From JACCTU01 sp963788055 (GTDB lineage Bacteria > Actinomycetota > Thermoleophilia > Gaiellales > Gaiellaceae), in NCBI GenBank assembly GCA_963788055.1, contig CAWBFA010000005.1, positions 434,001 through 498,000 on the forward strand: DNA of 64,000 nt, given 5' to 3'. Under the pieces are notes generated by a model. That model worked only from the letters and a program-made list of their open reading frames with translations, had not been told where the DNA came from and did not search any database. A program made the translations under genes and the position numbers. Below are positions 1 through 6,592 of this stretch, piece after piece (the stretch's first letter is position 1; each line of letters opens with the position of its first letter).

Positions 1-631
1 CCTCGCTCGCCGTCTCGACGCCGGGAAACTCCTTCAACCGCAGGTGGACGATCTTGCGCTCGATCGACGTCATCGGCTCCAGCTCGGCTCGCCCGTCCTC
101 GAGCGCGCGCTGCGCGGCCCGCACAGCCATCGTCTCGAGCGTCGCGCGACGCCGGTCGCGATAGCCGGCCGCGTCGACGACGACGTCTTTCGCACCTTCG
201 ACACCGCCCCGGCGAGCGACGGCGTTCGCGAGGTACTGGATCGCATCGATCGTCTGCCCGTGCTTGCCGATCAGCAGGCCGAGCTCGGCGCCGCCGCAGA
301 CGACGTGGATCGCCTCCTCGTCCTCGCGCACGTCGATCCGGCAGCGCACACCAATCCCTTCGGCGACACGCTCGACGAGCTCGCGCGCCTGCGCGGCCTG
401 AGCGCTCTCGTTACGCGCTTCCTGCACCGCGCTCTCGTCGACGACCGCAACCACGCGTGCCGGCGCGAAGCCGACGCCCAGCAAGCCGCGTTCCCCCTCG
501 GTCAACACCTGGAAGCGCACCGCGTCTTTGTCGAGTCCCGGGTGGAGATACTCGAGCTCCCGCAGCGCGGCCCACTTCGCCTCGCCGACGGTCTCGCCCG
601 TCGTCTCGACCCGAAGCGGCTCGTCGCTCAT
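1..631 (-). CDS. jag: Jag/SpoIIIJ-associated RNA-binding protein (KH-R3H), partial
   Basis: RNA-binding partner of the YidC-type insertase, usually encoded beside it. Reading from the ATG at 631 gives about 210 residues before the window edge: a Jag-N region (about 1-60), a KH domain with the GKHGQT loop (122-127) and an R3H domain with the R-x3-H signature in ERKIVHL (192-196). The last visible residues (FPGVETASEG) match the usual end of the R3H domain, so only a few residues are missing. The ATG overlaps the yidC stop as ATGA, so it is translationally coupled to the rpmH-rnpA-yidD-yidC operon. Identity is clear; its exact RNA targets are not known from the sequence. Confidence 0.93.
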   Translation of the reverse strand, partial: MSDEPLRVETTGETVGEAKWAALRELEYLHPGLDKDAVRFQVLTEGERGLLGVGFAPARVVAVVDESAVQEARNESAQAAQARELVERVAEGIGVRCRIDVREDEEAIHVVCGGAELGLLIGKHGQTIDAIQYLANAVARRGGVEGAKDVVVDAAGYRDRRRATLETMAVRAAQRALEDGRAELEPMTSIERKIVHLRLKEFPGVETASE

Positions 632-1440
632 CGCCGCGCGCGCTTCTTCTTCCTCTTGACGCGGCGGGGCGGCGCTGGTGCCGCCGCCTGAGCCGTCGCG
701 GGCTCCGGCTTGTCCTTGCCGTTTCCGCCGGGCGCCGTCCGCGAGCTGCGCTTCTCCGGCGCAACCGGCTTCGGGCGAAGCTGCCGCGTCACGAGCCCCT
801 GGCCGGTCGTCCAGAGGTTCGTGGTGACCCAGTAGATCATCAGCCCGGCCGGGAAGTTGATCACGAAGAAGAGGAAGATCAGCGGCAGCGCGAGCAGCAG
901 GTAGCGCTGCATCTTGTCCATCGTCGTCGACATGAAGAACGTCGATGCCGTCTGACTCGCGGCGTAGAGGATCAGGAGCACCACCGCGGAGAGCGGGTCC
1001 GAGCTGAGAGGCTGGGTGATGTCCGGCACGAGGTTCCACAACCACCCGAGCTCGGAGCCCGGGTACTGGGGGAAGACCTCCTTCTCGAAGTCCTTCAGGA
1101 CGAAGAAGAGCGCGAGGAAGACCGGGATCTGGAACAGGATCGGCAGGCACGACGAGGCCGGGTTGATCTTGTTCTCCTTGTAGAACTTCATCAGCTCTTC
1201 CTGCTGCTTCGCCCGGTCGTTCTTGTAGCGCTGCTGGATCGCCTTCATCTCAGGGGCGTGGCGCTGGAGCCGCTGCATCGAGTGGATCTGCCGCACGGTC
1301 AGCGGAAGCAGGATCGTCCGGACGATGATCGTCGTCGCGACGATCGCCCAGGCCCAGGTCAGACCGCCCGTTGTATGCAGCCACTCGAGAAGCGCCGTCA
1401 GCGGGCGCTCGATCGGCTCCAGGATGAAGAGGGGCGTCAT
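628..1440 (-). CDS. yidC: Membrane protein insertase YidC/Oxa1
   Basis: Inserts and folds membrane proteins, alone or with SecYEG. It has 270 residues, the short Gram-positive form without a periplasmic P1 domain. The hydrophilic-groove arginine sits in the first core helix (IIVRTILLPL, about residue 41). It is followed by the cytoplasmic hairpin rich in K/E/R, then NPASSCLPILFQIPVF and three further helices, and a basic tail (RRVKRKKKRARR) likely to contact the ribosome. The ATG at 1440 overlaps the yidD stop (ATGA) and the gene ends overlapping jag. The reading frame stays open about 79 codons upstream, but that part is yidD/rnpA sequence in another frame. Confidence 0.96.
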   Translation of the reverse strand: MTPLFILEPIERPLTALLEWLHTTGGLTWAWAIVATTIIVRTILLPLTVRQIHSMQRLQRHAPEMKAIQQRYKNDRAKQQEELMKFYKENKINPASSCLPILFQIPVFLALFFVLKDFEKEVFPQYPGSELGWLWNLVPDITQPLSSDPLSAVVLLILYAASQTASTFFMSTTMDKMQRYLLLALPLIFLFFVINFPAGLMIYWVTTNLWTTGQGLVTRQLRPKPVAPEKRSSRTAPGGNGKDKPEPATAQAAAPAPPRRVKRKKKRARR

Positions 1441-1646
1441 GCCGGGTCGAAGCCTCCGTGACTCCACGGATTGCAGCGGAGCAGCCGCCACCCGGTCTTC
1501 AGGGACCCCTTGACGAAGCCGTGCGCCCGGAACGCGTCGAGCGCGTACTGCGAGCACGAGGGGTGGTACTTGCACGTTCCGGCGGGAACGAGACGTCCGA
1601 GCGTGAAGCGGTAGCCGTGGACGAGCCCGATCCCGACGTACCTCAT
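1437..1646 (-). CDS. yidD: Membrane protein insertion efficiency factor YidD
   Basis: A small membrane-associated helper of YidC, 69 residues, the usual size. It shows the three family cysteines in CKYHPSCSQYAL and RCNPW, and the N-terminal amphipathic stretch (GIGLVHGYRFTLG). It overlaps rnpA upstream and yidC downstream by ATGA, so the four genes are translated as a coupled chain. This rnpA-yidD-yidC order is standard at bacterial origins. Confidence 0.95.
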   Translation of the reverse strand: MRYVGIGLVHGYRFTLGRLVPAGTCKYHPSCSQYALDAFRAHGFVKGSLKTGWRLLRCNPWSHGGFDPA

Positions 1647-1990
1647 GCCGTCGCCTTCTGGAGGACCTCGTCGACACGCTCCTGGAGCCAGTCGAAGCCG
1701 CGCGACTGGACCGCTTCCGGCAGTCCGGGCCGTGCGATCAGCACGTAATCCTTCCCCGCCGGCACGCGCTCGAGCATCGCCCGCCAGCTCTCACGAAGCT
1801 GCCGTTTGAGCCGGTTGCGCACGACCGCGCCGCCGAGCTGCTTCGGCACGGCGATCCCGAGCCGCGGGTCCTCGGCCGCCTCCGGACGGTCGAACCAGTA
1901 CAGGACGAGAAAGCGTGTCGACACGGATCGTCCTTGACGGTAGACGGAGTCGAAGTCCCGCGAGCGCGAGAGGCGATGTCGACGCTGCAC
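1643..1990 (-). CDS. rnpA: Ribonuclease P protein component
   Basis: Protein subunit of RNase P, which removes tRNA 5' leaders. It has 115 residues and starts at GTG. The RNR signature (VVRNRLKRQLRE) and the N-terminal substrate-binding region (RLSRSRDFDSVYRQG) are present. It lies 5 bases after rpmH and overlaps yidD by 4 bases. Co-transcription with rpmH is the norm and is supported here by the spacing. Confidence 0.95.
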   Translation of the reverse strand: MQRRHRLSRSRDFDSVYRQGRSVSTRFLVLYWFDRPEAAEDPRLGIAVPKQLGGAVVRNRLKRQLRESWRAMLERVPAGKDYVLIARPGLPEAVQSRGFDWLQERVDEVLQKATA

Positions 1991-1995
1991 GCCGG

Positions 1996-2130
1996 TCAGG
2001 CAGAGAGGCGCTTGCGGCCGCGCGACCGGCGCCGCTTCAGGATCATGCGACCCGCGCGTGTCGACATGCGCGCGCGAAAGCCGTGTTTGCGCTTCCGGCG
2101 GCGAACGTTTGGCTGGTAGGTGCGCTTCAC
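1996..2130 (-). CDS. rpmH: 50S ribosomal protein L34
   Basis: Exactly 44 residues from the GTG at 2130. It begins VKRTYQPNVRRRKRKHGF and ends GRKRLSA, the near-invariant L34 pattern. A longer reading back to position 2259 exists, but it runs through the DnaA-box region and has no L34 homology. It is the first gene of the leftward rpmH-rnpA-yidD-yidC-jag operon. Confidence 0.97.
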   Translation of the reverse strand: MKRTYQPNVRRRKRKHGFRARMSTRAGRMILKRRRSRGRKRLSA

Positions 2131-2179
2131 GAAGGACTCGTTCGAGGCAAAATTCGCGCCCCTTCCGGGGCGATCGGCC

Positions 2180-2185
2180 AGTATA
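2180..2185 (-). promoter_or_regulatory. Putative rpmH -10 element
   Basis: TATACT on the minus strand, giving a leader of roughly 45 bases before the rpmH GTG. No good -35 lies at the expected distance. Inferred from position and sequence only. Confidence 0.4.
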
Positions 2186-2206
2186 GACAAGCGGCTGCGA
2201 GCGACG

Positions 2207-2268
2207 TTTTCCACAGGGTGAAGCACCTGCAGAAGCAAGGAAAACGGGGCGCCGTCCACACCTGTGGA
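2207..2268. promoter_or_regulatory. DnaA-box-like cluster (candidate oriC element)
   Basis: Between the divergent rpmH and dnaA genes there is TTTTCCACA (2207-2215), one mismatch from the TTATCCACA box. There is also an inverted pair of half-boxes, TCCACA-cc-TGTGGA (2255-2268). The interval from the rpmH start to the dnaA start is 272 bases, short for a complete origin. The dnaA-dnaN gap holds an AT-rich tract, so the origin may be bipartite. DnaA binding is inferred. Confidence 0.5.
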
Positions 2269-2331
2269 GAGTCGTGTGGGTTGTGACGTTCTCCCTGCAA
2301 ATGGGCCGTTTTTCGTCCAGAGGTCCGTGTG

Positions 2332-2360
2332 TTGTGACGACGCAGAGAGGCTGCTATTGT
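2332..2360 (+). promoter_or_regulatory. Putative dnaA promoter
   Basis: TTGTGA (2332-2337) and TATTGT (2355-2360) are separated by 17 bases. This would give a leader of about 36 bases that contains the AAGGAG at 2385-2390 upstream of the GTG start. Confidence 0.5.
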
Positions 2361-2402
2361 CGCTCGCTCGCGCGCCCCCAGTTGAAGGAGCTTCCCACCT
2401 CG

Positions 2403-3758
2403 GTGGAACACCAAGTCGAGCTGACTGCCGAGAGTCTTTGGGGCGAGGTCTCCAGTCGGCTCAGGGGAGCGTTGAACGACACCACGTACCGCACGTGGTT
2501 CGACGACGTCGAAGGTGAGGACCTCACCGACGACACCTTCGTCCTCCGAGTGCCGAACGATTTCGCCCGAGAATGGATCGAGGGGCACTTCCTGGGTCTG
2601 ATCAAGGCCGCACTCAAGGACTCGATCGGCCACGAGCGGCGGGTGAGCCTGAGGGTGGTCGAAGAGCGCTCCGCCGGCCTGCCCGAGCCGCTTCCGGCCG
2701 AGGTCGAGCGGCCGCCGAAGCGGGGCGAGGCCGGGATGAACCCGAAGTACATCTTCGACCTCTTCGTGATCGGCTCGTCGAACCGTTTCGCGCACGCGGC
2801 CGCGCTCGCCGTCGCGGAGGCGCCGGCGCAGGCCTACAACCCGCTCTTCATCTACGGCGGAACGGGGCTCGGCAAGACGCACCTGATGCAGGCGATCGCC
2901 CAGTACGTGATGCAGCACTCCCGCGACCTGAGCGTCCGCTACGTCACGAGCGAGACCTTCATGAACGACTTCATCAACTCGCTTCGCGACAAGCGGATCG
3001 AGGGCTTCAAGCAGCGCTATCGCGCGTACGACCTCCTGCTCGTCGACGACGTGCAGTTCTTCGAGCACAAGGAGCGGATCCAGGAGGAGTTCTTCCACAC
3101 GTTCAACTCGCTCTACGAGGCCGGCAGCCAAATCGTGATGTCCTCGGACCGCCCGCCGCGCGAGATCTCGACCCTCGAGGAGCGCTTGCGCTCACGCTTC
3201 GAGTGGGGCCTGATCACCGACATCCAGCCCCCGGACCTCGAGACCCGGATCGCGATCCTCCGCAAGAAGGTCAAGACCGACGGGATCCACGTGCCCGACC
3301 CACAGGTGCTCACCTTCGTCGCGAGCCGGATCGAGTCGAACATCCGCGAGCTCGAGGGAGCGCTCACGCGGGTCGTCGCCTTCTCGTCGCTGACGGGCCG
3401 GCCGATGACGGTCGAGCTCGCCCAGGAGGTTCTGAAGGACGTCTTCCCGCAAGGCGATGCAGCCGAGGTCTCGATCCGCCGCATCCAGGAGACGGTCTCC
3501 GAGCGGTTCAATATCTCGCTCGCCGAACTGACCGGCGAGAAGCGCTCCCAGAACATCGTCTACCCGAGGCAGGTGGCGATGTATCTCTCGCGTGAGCTCA
3601 CCGACTCGTCGCTCCCGAAGATCGGCAAGGAATTCGGGGGTCGCGACCACACGACGGTGATCCATGCAACGTCGAAGATCGCCCGCTTGATTCGGGAGGA
3701 CAGGTCTGTGTACAACCTCGTCCAAGAACTCACAGCTCGGATCAAACAGGTCCGGTAG
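2403..3758 (+). CDS. dnaA: Chromosomal replication initiator DnaA
   Basis: Replication initiator ATPase, 451 residues. Domain I is at about 1-80 (TAESLWGEV.., TTYRTWF), followed by a very short domain II. The AAA+ core has Walker A GGTGLGKTH (152-160), Walker B LLVDDVQF and the arginine finger region EERLRSRFEWG. C-terminal domain IV carries the DnaA signature GRDHTTVIHA. I chose the GTG at 2403 because AAGGAG lies 12 bases upstream and domain I then begins correctly. The frame is open back to 2274, but that part is the DnaA-box region. The following dnaN has its own candidate -10. Confidence 0.97.
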   Translation: MEHQVELTAESLWGEVSSRLRGALNDTTYRTWFDDVEGEDLTDDTFVLRVPNDFAREWIEGHFLGLIKAALKDSIGHERRVSLRVVEERSAGLPEPLPAEVERPPKRGEAGMNPKYIFDLFVIGSSNRFAHAAALAVAEAPAQAYNPLFIYGGTGLGKTHLMQAIAQYVMQHSRDLSVRYVTSETFMNDFINSLRDKRIEGFKQRYRAYDLLLVDDVQFFEHKERIQEEFFHTFNSLYEAGSQIVMSSDRPPREISTLEERLRSRFEWGLITDIQPPDLETRIAILRKKVKTDGIHVPDPQVLTFVASRIESNIRELEGALTRVVAFSSLTGRPMTVELAQEVLKDVFPQGDAAEVSIRRIQETVSERFNISLAELTGEKRSQNIVYPRQVAMYLSRELTDSSLPKIGKEFGGRDHTTVIHATSKIARLIREDRSVYNLVQELTARIKQVR

Positions 3759-3874
3759 CGGCTACGCCTGTGCAGAACCTCATTTCGTCCCCAGCCGCTC
3801 TCCCGGGTGCGAAGTCGCCCGCAGAGCCAAGGGCGACCGTCGTCCCCGGTCCGCACACCCCCTACTACGACTTC

Positions 3875-3880
3875 TAGAAT
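3875..3880 (+). promoter_or_regulatory. Candidate dnaN -10 element in AT-rich tract
   Basis: TAGAAT lies 10 bases before the dnaN ATG, inside the only AT-rich tract of the dnaA-dnaN gap (about 3871-3890). No Shine-Dalgarno sequence is present. It could be a nearly leaderless promoter, a DNA-unwinding tract, or both. Confidence 0.45.
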
Positions 3881-3890
3881 CTTTTAAAGA

Positions 3891-5027
3891 ATGACAGACA
3901 TAGAAGCAGTGGCGGTCGGTTCGGGGATAAAGCTCACCTGTTCACGAGACGAGCTCTCGCAGAAGCTCAGCGTGGTGGCACGCGCGGTGTCGGCGAGGAC
4001 AACCGTGCTCGTGCTCGGTGGCATTCTGATTCGTGCCGAGAAGGGCGAGGTGCAGTTGGCCGCCACCGACATGGAGCTCTCACTGCGGACGTCGCTCGAG
4101 GCGGAAGTCGAAGGCGAAGGCGCTGTCGTGGTCCCCGGCAAGATGCTGGTCGATCTCATTCGCCTGTTGCCCGACGAGGACGTGCAGATCGAGCATCGTC
4201 CCGACGAGGGTGTCGTTCGCGTCGAATCCGGGTCGTACACGTCGCGTCTGCACACGTACAACGTCGAGGACTTTCCGCGACTCCCCGACGTCGAGTCGAT
4301 CGGGACGTTCAGCGTCGACCGCGAGGCATTGCTCGACACGGTCGGTCGCGTCTCGCGTTCCGCGTCGCGTGACGAGTCGCGCCCGGTGCTCACCGGCATC
4401 CTTGCCCGCTTCGAGGCCGGCAAGCTCGTGATGGCCGCGACCGATTCGTATCGGCTCTCGGTCAAGGAGACGCCGATGGAAGGCGACGCGCCGGAGCTGG
4501 AGGCGATCATCCCTGCCCGCGCGCTCACGGAGGTCACGCGCATCGCGGCCGGAGCCGACTCGCTCGAGCTCGGCGTGCACGAGAACCAGGTTGTCTTCGT
4601 GGCCGACGGGGTCACGCTGACCACGCGCCGCATCGAGGGCCAGTTCCCGAACTACCGCCAGTTGATTCCGGAAGCGTTCGAGCACACGGTCACGCTGCCA
4701 CGAGCCGAGGCGATCGAGGTTGTTCGTCGAGTGGGCGTGATGGCGCAGCGCAACTCGCCGCTGCGGCTCCGCTTCGCCGAGGGCGAGCTGACCGTCTCCG
4801 CGCAGACGCAGGACGTCGGCGACGCGCAGGAGTCGATGCCCGCACCGTTCAGCGGCGAGCCGCTGGAGATCGGTTTCAACGCCGAGTACCTGCGTGACGG
4901 CTTCGAGGCGGTCGGCGGCGGCGAGCTCGTGGTGAAGCTGATCAGCCCGCTGCGGCCGGCCGTTCTCCAGGGCGAGAAGGACGACTTCACGTACCTCGTG
5001 ATGCCGATCAGGCTCCCGACCACCTGA
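3891..5027 (+). CDS. dnaN: DNA polymerase III beta sliding clamp
   Basis: Ring-shaped processivity clamp, 378 residues, with three clamp repeats beginning near residues 15, 140 and 255. The protein opens with MTDIEAVAVGSG, then IKLTCSRDELSQKL, which is the usual first strand/helix. The C-terminus ends MPIRLPTT, close to the canonical clamp ending MPMRL that borders the peptide-binding pocket. The stop overlaps the apparent recF start. Confidence 0.97.
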   Translation: MTDIEAVAVGSGIKLTCSRDELSQKLSVVARAVSARTTVLVLGGILIRAEKGEVQLAATDMELSLRTSLEAEVEGEGAVVVPGKMLVDLIRLLPDEDVQIEHRPDEGVVRVESGSYTSRLHTYNVEDFPRLPDVESIGTFSVDREALLDTVGRVSRSASRDESRPVLTGILARFEAGKLVMAATDSYRLSVKETPMEGDAPELEAIIPARALTEVTRIAAGADSLELGVHENQVVFVADGVTLTTRRIEGQFPNYRQLIPEAFEHTVTLPRAEAIEVVRRVGVMAQRNSPLRLRFAEGELTVSAQTQDVGDAQESMPAPFSGEPLEIGFNAEYLRDGFEAVGGGELVVKLISPLRPAVLQGEKDDFTYLVMPIRLPTT

Positions 5028-6085
5028 TCGTCCAGACGGTCGCGCTCCGGAACATCCGCTCGTACGCGACGCTCGAGCTCGAGCTGTCGCAAGGGCTCGT
5101 GCTCGTCGTCGGCCCGAACGGCGCCGGCAAGACGAACCTGCTGGAGTCGCTGCACGTCGGCACGCAGGGGTTCTCGCCCCGCACCCGGAACGACGCGCAG
5201 CTCGTGCGGTTCGGCGAGACGACAGGCCGCGTCTCGCTCCGCGGGCGCCGTGCCGAGATGCAGCTCGACCTCGACGTCACGCTCGAGCCGGGGAAGGGCA
5301 AGCGTGCGAAGCTGAACGGAGGACCGTTGCGAGCCGCCGAGCTTCTGCGCGCCGAGGTGTCGACGCTCGTCTTCACGCCGGACCGGCTCGGGATCGTGAA
5401 GGGCGCGCCCGCGGTGCGACGCGCGTACTTCGACCGTGCGCTCGGGCGGTTGTTTCCCGCACGCGCGGGGTTGTCCGCCGAGTACGGCGCCGCGGTCGGC
5501 CAGCGGAACGCAGCGCTCCGGCGGGTCGCGAACGGGTTGTCGTCGCGCGACGCGATCGATCCGTGGACGGAGCAGGTCGCATCGCTCGGGACCGAGCTGG
5601 CGGCTGCACGTCGACACGCGCTCGAGTTGCTGACACCCGCCTTCGCGCAGCTCACCCTCGCGTTCGGGCTCGACGCGGGCCGCCTCGTGTACGAGGGTGG
5701 GCCCGTGTCCTCGGAGCAGTTGGACGAGAGACTCGCGCGCGATCTCGAGCGGGGGACGACGAGCCTCGGTCCGCACCTCGACGACATCGCCGTGCTGGCG
5801 GGGGAGCGCGACCTCCGGAGCTACGGCTCGCAGGGCGAGCAGCGCCTCGCGGTGCTCTCACTCCTGCTCGCCGAGGCCGAGATCCTGCTCGAGCGAAGCG
5901 ACGTTCCCCCGCTTCTGCTGCTCGACGACGTGCTCTCCGAACTCGACCCCGAGCGGAGGGCGACGCTCGCGCACCTGCTCCCCGAAGGAGGCCAGACGCT
6001 CATCACCTCGACGACGTCGGATGCACTCCCGCTCGCTCCGGACCAGCTGCTCGAGGTGGCGCCGGGGACGGTGCGTGCGGCGTGA
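5024..6085 (+). CDS. recF: DNA replication/repair protein RecF (apparent CTG start)
   Basis: ABC-type ATPase that helps load RecA at gaps. Walker A is GPNGAGKTN, the signature region is GSQGEQRLAVLSLLLAE, and Walker B is LLLLDDVLSELD. Length is 353 if translation starts at CTG 5024, the usual RecF size range. The first strand IVQTVALRNIRSY, required by the fold, lies upstream of the first GTG in frame (5099). The only candidate before it is the CTG whose last two bases begin the dnaN stop (CTGA). Start choice is inference; gene identity is certain. Confidence 0.9.
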   Translation: MIVQTVALRNIRSYATLELELSQGLVLVVGPNGAGKTNLLESLHVGTQGFSPRTRNDAQLVRFGETTGRVSLRGRRAEMQLDLDVTLEPGKGKRAKLNGGPLRAAELLRAEVSTLVFTPDRLGIVKGAPAVRRAYFDRALGRLFPARAGLSAEYGAAVGQRNAALRRVANGLSSRDAIDPWTEQVASLGTELAAARRHALELLTPAFAQLTLAFGLDAGRLVYEGGPVSSEQLDERLARDLERGTTSLGPHLDDIAVLAGERDLRSYGSQGEQRLAVLSLLLAEAEILLERSDVPPLLLLDDVLSELDPERRATLAHLLPEGGQTLITSTTSDALPLAPDQLLEVAPGTVRAA

Positions 6086-6543
6086 AAAAGATCGCTTCGG
6101 ACGTCGCGCGCGAGCTCGGCCGGTTCGGGCCTGCCGCGGGCATGGTGCGGATCGTCGAAGCATGGCCGGCCGCGGTCGGCCCGACGATCGCACGCAACGC
6201 CTGGCCGGCGCGAATCGCCCGAGACGGGACGCTGCACGTCGCGACGAGCTCGGCCTCGTGGGCGTTCGAGCTCGCGCAGCTCGAGGCGGACGTCGTCCAG
6301 CGCCTGCGCTCGGCGACGGGGAAGGACGCTCCGGCAAAGCTGCGCTTCGCGGTGGGCAAGCTGCCCGAGCTCGGTCTCGAGGACGCTGAGCGCAGCGAGC
6401 GAACACCGGTGAAGCCCGGCCCGGAGGAGCTTCGGAGGGCGGCCGAGCTCGCCGCTTCGATCGACGATGACGAGCTGCGCGAAGCAGTCGCCAAAGCGGC
6501 CGCGCAGAGCCTCGCTCAGGGCGGCGATGACCGCGCGTTCTGA
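6082..6543 (+). CDS. dciA: DciA-like protein (DUF721)
   Basis: 153 residues. The N-terminal DUF721 domain (about 1-95) shows the typical pattern WPAAVGPTIARNAWPARIARDGTL, split here as WPAAVGP and TLHVATSSASWAFEL. In this family DciA is the ancestral loader of the replicative helicase. The GTG overlaps the recF stop (GTGA). The acidic C-terminal part (SIDDDELREAVAKAA) has no clear motif. Position between recF and gyrB is standard for actinobacteria. Confidence 0.88.
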   Translation: MKKIASDVARELGRFGPAAGMVRIVEAWPAAVGPTIARNAWPARIARDGTLHVATSSASWAFELAQLEADVVQRLRSATGKDAPAKLRFAVGKLPELGLEDAERSERTPVKPGPEELRRAAELAASIDDDELREAVAKAAAQSLAQGGDDRAF

Positions 6544-6549
6544 TACACT
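6541..6549 (+). promoter_or_regulatory. Putative extended -10 promoter for gyrB
   Basis: TGATACACT (TGn followed by TAnnnT) overlaps the dciA stop codon. The expected start site is near 6556, giving a leader of about 37 bases that is mostly the hairpin at 6563-6588. Confidence 0.45.
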
Positions 6550-6562
6550 TTGATGGCCCGGT

Positions 6563-6588
6563 AAGGCCGCGATTTGCAGGCCTTTTTT
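6563..6588 (+). terminator. Terminator-like hairpin with T6 directly before the gyrB ATG
   Basis: AAGGCC pairs with GGCCTT (6579-6584) and can extend by two GC pairs around a bulged A, leaving a five-base loop. The run of six T ends at 6588, four bases before the ATG. It could end readthrough from dciA, or act as an attenuator/5' stabiliser of the gyrB mRNA. No Shine-Dalgarno sequence is visible between it and the start. Confidence 0.5.
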
Positions 6589-6592
6589 GGTT

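Noticed and set aside
2127..3131. Long minus-strand reading opposite dnaA
   Set aside because: A typical GC-rich antisense shadow of the conserved dnaA gene.
5099..6085. recF starting at GTG 5099
   Set aside because: It would remove the first strand and the conserved RNIRSY region that precede the Walker A motif.
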